Assembly: GCA_003641555.1 (NCBI GenBank)
Contig: QNAT01000027.1
Location: forward strand, 1 to 9,101
Direction: 5' to 3'
DNA length: 9,101 bases
DNA from: Thermotoga sp.
Lineage (GTDB): Bacteria > Thermotogota > Thermotogae > B3-G13
Shown: positions 4,304 to 9,101 of the stretch, in pieces
Numbering within the stretch: the stretch's first letter is position 1
Layout of the letters: every line of letters begins with the position of its first letter
Translations under genes and position numbers: made by a program
Notes under the pieces: generated by a model
What the model saw: the letters and a program-made list of their open reading frames with translations, nothing else
The model's database searches: none
What the model was told of the DNA's origin: nothing

Positions 4304-6960
4304 AAACGGGAAAATTCGTTTATTCATTTAGCAATGGTTACGCCGAAGGCAATGCCAGTATGAAGGCAATTTTAGGTGGTAAAGGTGCAGGTTTGGCAGA
4401 AATGACCAATCTGGGAATTCCTGTACCTCCTGGTTTCACCATATCCACTGAGGTATGTGATTACTATTATAAGCATGGTAAAACGTATCCGGAAGGACTT
4501 GATGAGGAGATCAAATCTGCTTTGAGAAAACTCGAAGAAACTTCGGGAAAGAAACTCGGAGACCCCGAGAATCCTCTTTTAGTATCCGTACGTTCGGGAG
4601 CAGCTGTATCCATGCCAGGTATGATGGATACTGTTCTTAATCTTGGACTAAACGATGAAAGTGTGGAAGGTCTGGCAAAGGTTACTGGTAACAGAAGATT
4701 TGCATACGATGCATATAGACGTTTTATCCAGATGTTTGGAGATGTGGTATTGGGGATCGAACATGGAAAGTTTGAGGCAGAATTGAAGAAGGTAAAGGAT
4801 GAGAAAGGTGTTACGTCCGATACAGAGCTAAGCGAAGATGGGCTAAAAGAGGTTATAGAACGTTATAAAAAACTTTATGAGAGAGAAGGAAAAAGTTTTC
4901 CTCAATCTCCTGAAAAGCAGCTCCAGATGGCAATAGACGCGGTTTTTGGTTCCTGGAATAATCCAAGGGCTATAAAGTATAGGGAAATAAACAAGATCTC
5001 CGATGGGCAGCTCTTAGGAACAGGAGTCAGTGTCGTAGCCATGGTCTTTGGTAACATGGGAGAAGATTCTGGTACTGGTGTGGCCTTTACCAGAAATCCT
5101 TCTACCGGAGAGAAAAAATATTATGGTGAGTTTCTTTTCAATGCCCAGGGAGAAGATGTGGTTGCTGGAATAAGAACTCCTCTTCCTTTGAATGAGCTGG
5201 AGAATAAATACCCTACCGTGTATAAACAGCTCACGGATGTATTCGATAAGCTGGAAAAACATTATAGGGATATGCAGGATACTGAATTTACGGTAGAGAA
5301 AGGCAAATTGTATCTACTTCAGACAAGAACCGGTAAGAGAACTGCATTAGCCGCTGTGAAGATCGCTGTCGATATGGTTAACGAGGGTTTGATAACGAAA
5401 GAGGAAGCTGTATCAAGGGTTACACCAGCGCACATAGATCAGCTCCTTCACAAGATGATCGATCCCGGTGTGGAAGTAGAACCGATTGCAGAAGGACTTC
5501 CAGCTTCACCTGGAGCAGCAGCAGGGAAAGTCGTATTCGATGTAAATGAAGCAGCTGAAAGAGGCAAGAATGGAGAAATGGTTATCCTGGTGAGGCCTGA
5601 AACTACTCCAGAAGATATCGAAGGAATGGCATATTCTGCAGGAATACTTACTTCCAGAGGAGGAATGACCGCTCATGCTGCTGTTGTTGCAAGAGGAATG
5701 GGAAAACCCTGTATAGTTGGTGCAGAATCTATAAAGTTGGATCTTGAGAAAAAAATATTCAGTGTTAACAACATTGTGGTAAAGGAAAATGATACGATAA
5801 CCATAGATGGTTCGACAGGAAGTGTGATCATCGGAGAGGTACCGATGATAGAACCAGGACTTTCTAATGAACTTCAAACTTTACTCTCCTATGCGGACGG
5901 TATCAGAAAGCTCGGTGTAAGAGCGAATGCCAATACCCCGGAGGAAGCAGCAAGAGCAAGAAAACATGGGGCAGAAGGGATTGGCCTCTGTCGTACTGAG
6001 AGGATGTTCTTGAAACCAGATAGACTTCCCGTTATGCAGGATATGATCATCGCCGAGACGAGGGAAGAAAGGATAGCATGTCTGGATAAATTGAAGAACG
6101 TTCAAAAGCAGGATTTCTACGATATATTAAAAGCTATGGATGGACTGCCGGTTATAATAAGGTTGCTGGATCCACCACTTCATGAGTTCTTACCCCAGAG
6201 GGAGAGATTGGAGCGTGAGATCGATGAGCTCAAAACTACTGGTAAGGATCCCGAACTCCTCGAGAAAAAAGAAAAACAGCTTAAAAGATCGAAGGAATTG
6301 GCAGAGTTCAATCCGATGATCGGATTCAGAGGATGCAGAGTGGGTATCGTATATCCTGAAATATATGAAATGCAGGTTGAAGCAATAATGGGGGCAGCCG
6401 TTCAACTCAAGAAGGATGGATTCGATCCCAAACCAAAGATAATGCTTCCTCTGATCGGGCATGTGAACGAAATGAAAATGCTCAGGAAGAGAGCAGTGGA
6501 TAAAGTAGAAGAGATCTTCCGTGAGACGGGTGTGAGCATAGATTACCAGGTAGGAACGATGATAGAAGTTCCAAGAGCTGCACTTACAGCTGATCAGATT
6601 GCTCAATATGCTGACTTTTTCTCTTACGGTACCAATGATCTGACACAGGCTACCTTTGCATACAGTAGAGATGACGCAGAGGCAACCTTTTTACCATATT
6701 ATCTCAAAGAGAAGATACTTCCTTATGAGCCCTTCATAACCCTCGATAGGGATGGAGTAGGTAAATTAGTGAAGATAGGGGTTGAACTGGGAAAAAAGAC
6801 GAATCCTGAATTAGAAATCGGCATATGTGGTGAACATGGAGGAGATCCTGATTCCATCGAGTTTTGCCATCAAGCAGGACTCGATTACGTAAGCTGTTCA
6901 CCATTTAGAGTTCCTATAGCAAGACTTGCTGCTGCACATGCTTCACTGAAAAACACATGA
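4300..6960 (+). CDS. ppdK: Pyruvate,phosphate dikinase
   Basis: Catalyses reversible conversion of pyruvate, ATP and phosphate to PEP, AMP and PPi. It works in gluconeogenesis, or in PPi-linked glycolysis in many anaerobes. The 886 residues are full length for the bacterial family. Domains in order: an ATP-grasp nucleotide-binding domain (about 1-350) with LGGKGAGLAEMTNLG near the start and TRNPSTGEKKYYGEF from Thr264; a swivelling phosphohistidine domain with GGMTAHAAVVARGMGKP, where His459 is the phosphocarrier; and a C-terminal PEP/pyruvate TIM barrel with GFRGCR, SYGTNDLTQ and CGEHGGDP, where Cys843 is the catalytic acid. Thr457, two residues before His459, matches the site phosphorylated by the regulatory protein in plants and some bacteria. 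The residue between is Ala rather than the Ser I recall from several homologues. ATG 4300 overlaps the rplT stop by 4 nt, and GGAGG lies only 3 nt upstream. A strong terminator follows. Confidence 0.98.
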   Translation: MKTGKFVYSFSNGYAEGNASMKAILGGKGAGLAEMTNLGIPVPPGFTISTEVCDYYYKHGKTYPEGLDEEIKSALRKLEETSGKKLGDPENPLLVSVRSGAAVSMPGMMDTVLNLGLNDESVEGLAKVTGNRRFAYDAYRRFIQMFGDVVLGIEHGKFEAELKKVKDEKGVTSDTELSEDGLKEVIERYKKLYEREGKSFPQSPEKQLQMAIDAVFGSWNNPRAIKYREINKISDGQLLGTGVSVVAMVFGNMGEDSGTGVAFTRNPSTGEKKYYGEFLFNAQGEDVVAGIRTPLPLNELENKYPTVYKQLTDVFDKLEKHYRDMQDTEFTVEKGKLYLLQTRTGKRTALAAVKIAVDMVNEGLITKEEAVSRVTPAHIDQLLHKMIDPGVEVEPIAEGLPASPGAAAGKVVFDVNEAAERGKNGEMVILVRPETTPEDIEGMAYSAGILTSRGGMTAHAAVVARGMGKPCIVGAESIKLDLEKKIFSVNNIVVKENDTITIDGSTGSVIIGEVPMIEPGLSNELQTLLSYADGIRKLGVRANANTPEEAARARKHGAEGIGLCRTERMFLKPDRLPVMQDMIIAETREERIACLDKLKNVQKQDFYDILKAMDGLPVIIRLLDPPLHEFLPQRERLEREIDELKTTGKDPELLEKKEKQLKRSKELAEFNPMIGFRGCRVGIVYPEIYEMQVEAIMGAAVQLKKDGFDPKPKIMLPLIGHVNEMKMLRKRAVDKVEEIFRETGVSIDYQVGTMIEVPRAALTADQIAQYADFFSYGTNDLTQATFAYSRDDAEATFLPYYLKEKILPYEPFITLDRDGVGKLVKIGVELGKKTNPELEIGICGEHGGDPDSIEFCHQAGLDYVSCSPFRVPIARLAAAHASLKNT

Positions 6961-6968
6961 GTGATAAG

Positions 6969-6996
6969 AAGAGGGATGCAAAAGCATCCCTCTTTT
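6969..6996 (+). terminator. Intrinsic terminator after ppdK
   Basis: An 11-bp perfect stem (6969-6979 with 6984-6994) has a tight AAAA loop and is followed by a T-run to 6996. It begins 8 nt after the ppdK stop and is the only strong intrinsic terminator in the window. It should end the tRNA-Lys/infC/rpmI/rplT/ppdK transcript. Confidence 0.9.
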
Positions 6997-7025
6997 CTGT
7001 CTTCACAAGGTAAGGTAGGGAAAGA

Positions 7026-8303
7026 ATGGGATTTTCTTTCGTGCATTGTTCTGATATTCACCTGGGTAAGGGGGAAGATGAAAGGCGAGTCCAGGACTTC
7101 ATAGATTCATTTGAAGACATAGTTAAAGCAGCAGTAGATGAAAAAGTCGATGCTTTTCTGATAGCAGGGGATCTTTTTGATATGAAGAACATCTCTCCTC
7201 CTGTTATGGTAGAAACCACTGATCTGGTCCGCCATCTTGTATCTAACGGCATCATTCCTGTTTTAATAGAAGGAAATCATGATAGGATGATAAACGGCAG
7301 CTCATCATGGTCAGATTACCTGAGTGAGGTTGAAGGGGCTATAACATTGAAACCTTCTCTGAGTAAAGCAAATGAAGTTCTATTTGAGGAATGGTCATCG
7401 GAAAAGAAAACAGGCAGCTATGTAAATTTGAAAGGGTATAACATATATGGCGCAGGCTATCCGGGTTTTAGATATAAGAAGTATTTCAGTTCTTTAAGAT
7501 GTTACCTCGAAAAAACTAAAAACAACATTTTACTTCTCCATGCAGGATGTGTAAGAAATGAGCAGGAATACTTACATGTTCTGGGAGCCATACCTTTAGA
7601 AGACCTATTACCCATATTCAAAGAGACTGTTTACACGGCTCTTGGGCACATACATTCGGCGTACTGTGTTAGTGAACGAGGAGATTTTTATCACCCACAA
7701 GAACATATGGATATCCCCCTTCAATTCAAGGCATTCAATCCTGGTGCCCCGGAGACATTGAATATCAGTGAGGCGAATTACAAAAAGGGATTTTTTGTAG
7801 TTTCTTTTGATGATGCTGATAATAGAAAGGTGGAATTCAGACGTTCTCGAAGGAGGTCTGTGGTGGATCTGAAAATCGAAAATCAAAAACACCTACTCGA
7901 TCGCATAACGATGGAGATCGAGGATAGTTTAAAAAAGTTTTCACTCAAGAATAATCCTATACTGAGGGTGAATATTACCGGTAGTGGGGAGGTAGATCAG
8001 GAGGCAATAAAAAATTTCCTGGAAGAGAGATTTTCTCCTCTACGATTGGAGATCAACGATCTCACTCCTTTCAATTTGGAAAGAGAGGAAATGCCTTCCG
8101 AAGACATATCAGTAGATGATGTCGAACGCGAGGTTCTTAAAAGATTGTTAAGAGAGAATAGCCTGGCTTCACAGTTGTACTCTTTTATACTCGATATGAA
8201 AGAAGGAACTATAGATATAGAGCATGACGAAGAGATAGAAGGTATAGTAGAAAGGCTTCTGGTGAAAGGGAAGGATGAAGATAAAGAAGATATTGCTGAA
8301 TAA
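7026..8303 (+). CDS. sbcD: DNA double-strand break repair nuclease, SbcD/Mre11 family
   Basis: The manganese-dependent phosphoesterase subunit of the SbcCD (Mre11-Rad50) complex, which opens hairpins and processes blocked DNA ends. The 425 residues carry all metal-binding motifs: DIHLG (Asp10, His12), GDLFD (Asp49), GNHD (Asn84, His85), LLLHAG (His172) and GHIH (His208, His210). The capping and Rad50-binding regions follow. The acidic, charged C-terminus (about 345-425) probably contacts the Rad50 coiled-coil base. The ATG at 7026 is preceded by a purine-rich AGGTAGGGAAAG, a moderate ribosome site, and starts directly at the family beta-strand FSFVHCSD. The gene lies 29 nt beyond the ppdK terminator and no clear promoter is seen between, so its promoter may be inside ppdK or it may depend on read-through. 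It overlaps sbcC by 29 nt. Confidence 0.95.
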   Translation: MGFSFVHCSDIHLGKGEDERRVQDFIDSFEDIVKAAVDEKVDAFLIAGDLFDMKNISPPVMVETTDLVRHLVSNGIIPVLIEGNHDRMINGSSSWSDYLSEVEGAITLKPSLSKANEVLFEEWSSEKKTGSYVNLKGYNIYGAGYPGFRYKKYFSSLRCYLEKTKNNILLLHAGCVRNEQEYLHVLGAIPLEDLLPIFKETVYTALGHIHSAYCVSERGDFYHPQEHMDIPLQFKAFNPGAPETLNISEANYKKGFFVVSFDDADNRKVEFRRSRRRSVVDLKIENQKHLLDRITMEIEDSLKKFSLKNNPILRVNITGSGEVDQEAIKNFLEERFSPLRLEINDLTPFNLEREEMPSEDISVDDVEREVLKRLLRENSLASQLYSFILDMKEGTIDIEHDEEIEGIVERLLVKGKDEDKEDIAE

Positions 8304-9101
8304 CGTCAAGAGCCATTTGAAGACCCAGATATATCTGGGAGAAGGCATGAGTTTTATAAAAGGCAACAATGGAAGTGGAAAATCAACCATTCTGGAAGCC
8401 ATAGGTTTTGCTTTATTCGATGCCATTCCAGGGGGCAAAACGAAGGGGTCATCTTATGTGAAATATTTTAAGAGCGATCTCACGGAAGAAGATGAAGGAA
8501 ATGTAGAAGTGACTGTAGAAGCTGAAGATGGAAATCTTTATACCATAGTACGCAAATTTGGTAGATATGCCGATTGGTATATCCAGGATGATGTATCTGG
8601 AGAAACATTTTTATTATCTTCTTCCAATAAAAAGAATTCCTATTCTAATCTAAAGAAAGTCCTCTCTTTGAAGACGAATTTGGAACTCCCAAAGGTATTT
8701 TTGGATATCATAGGTGCAAATCAAGGTGATCTGAATAGTATATTTCTTAAAACCCCAAAGGAACGTTCAGAAATCTTTAATCGTATCTTCGGTGTCGAAG
8801 AATATGGGATGGTAGATGAAAGGGTGAGAGTACTCGCTAATAACATTAAAAGCAAAAGAATGCTCTTCGCAAATTCGATTGAAATGCTGAAAAAGAATAT
8901 ACAGGATATGGGAGATGTTAAGACGGAGATCCTGGTTTTGAAGAAAGAGATAGAGTTATCTATTCAGAATATCGATTCTAAGAAACGAAGAAAAGAAGAA
9001 CTTTCTAAAGATGTTCAGAAATTGGAAGATATGGTTGAAAGGATAAGGACTATGGAGAAAAAACAGATGAAATGTGAAGCAGAACTGGACAAGATTAAAA
9101 C
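8275..9101 (+). CDS. sbcC: DNA repair ATPase SbcC/Rad50 family, N-terminal part (runs off the window)
   Basis: The ABC-type ATPase partner of SbcD. Two half-ATPases joined by a long coiled coil bind DNA ends and gate the nuclease. Starting at ATG 8275, the frame stays open to the window edge (275 codons). Residues 1-20 form the first strand (KIKKILLNNVKSHL), the Walker A motif GNNGSGKST covers 30-38, and GANQGDL contains the Q-loop Gln150. From about residue 180 on, charged heptad-like sequence (for example KKRRKEELSKDVQKLEDMVERI) is the ascending coiled-coil arm. The zinc hook, signature motif and Walker B would lie beyond the window. The start overlaps the end of sbcD by 29 nt, with AAAGGG at 8264-8269 as ribosome site. 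The earlier GTG at 8262 belongs to the sbcD frame. The lack of conserved bacterial SbcC openings makes it look more Rad50-like. Confidence 0.93.
   Translation, partial: MKIKKILLNNVKSHLKTQIYLGEGMSFIKGNNGSGKSTILEAIGFALFDAIPGGKTKGSSYVKYFKSDLTEEDEGNVEVTVEAEDGNLYTIVRKFGRYADWYIQDDVSGETFLLSSSNKKNSYSNLKKVLSLKTNLELPKVFLDIIGANQGDLNSIFLKTPKERSEIFNRIFGVEEYGMVDERVRVLANNIKSKRMLFANSIEMLKKNIQDMGDVKTEILVLKKEIELSIQNIDSKKRRKEELSKDVQKLEDMVERIRTMEKKQMKCEAELDKIK

Noticed and set aside
5506..5877. Long minus-strand open frames inside ppdK (also 6190-6606)
   Set aside because: They mirror a well-conserved gene on the + strand, have compositionally odd products rich in His/Ser/Cys, and match no family.

Overview
The window reads as ordinary chromosomal core DNA of an AT-rich, probably thermophilic bacterium. 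The coding sequence leans heavily on AGA/AGG (Arg) and ATA (Ile) codons. An mnmE gene and a pyruvate,phosphate dikinase gene flank a translation-factor/ribosomal-protein operon, with an Mre11/Rad50-type pair downstream. The protein style and content fit a member of the Thermotogota best, but this is an impression from codon use and family resemblance, not a proven assignment. Every gene lies on the + strand.

Layout. 1-406: non-coding and rich in repeats. It holds a nested palindrome at 12-82, a 10-bp-stem hairpin at 159-184, a distant inverted pair (78-87 with 251-260), a triple octamer repeat at 307-330, and an extended -10 promoter at 360-368. 407-2856: a two-gene operon with an exported beta-propeller-like protein of unknown function, overlapping by 4 nt the start of mnmE, the tRNA-modification GTPase. 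2901-2929: a perfect-consensus sigma-70-type promoter, followed by tRNA-Lys(CUU) at 2955-3027. 3028-3182: a leader with several mutually exclusive helices and a duplicated Shine-Dalgarno sequence. 3183-6960: infC (apparently starting at the rare codon ATA), rpmI, rplT and ppdK, the last overlapping rplT by 4 nt and ended by a strong intrinsic terminator at 6969-6996. 7026-9101: sbcD/mre11 and the N-terminal part of sbcC/rad50, overlapping by 29 nt; the latter runs off the window.

How the genes fit together. tRNA-Lys, IF-3, L35 and L20 are translation components that appear to share one promoter, because no second promoter or convincing terminator is visible between the tRNA and infC. The leader, the non-AUG infC start and the presence of rplT fit the classical IF-3 and L20 autoregulation of this operon. 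The unusual part is ppdK, a central-carbon enzyme, attached by an ATGA overlap to rplT, so PEP/pyruvate interconversion may be tied to ribosome-protein supply. SbcD and SbcC form the ATP-driven nuclease that processes DNA ends and hairpins.

I found no CRISPR array, prophage, transposase or defence island. The least explained parts are the 5' repeat cluster, the infC leader and the ppdK coupling. None amounts to clear evidence of a new system.
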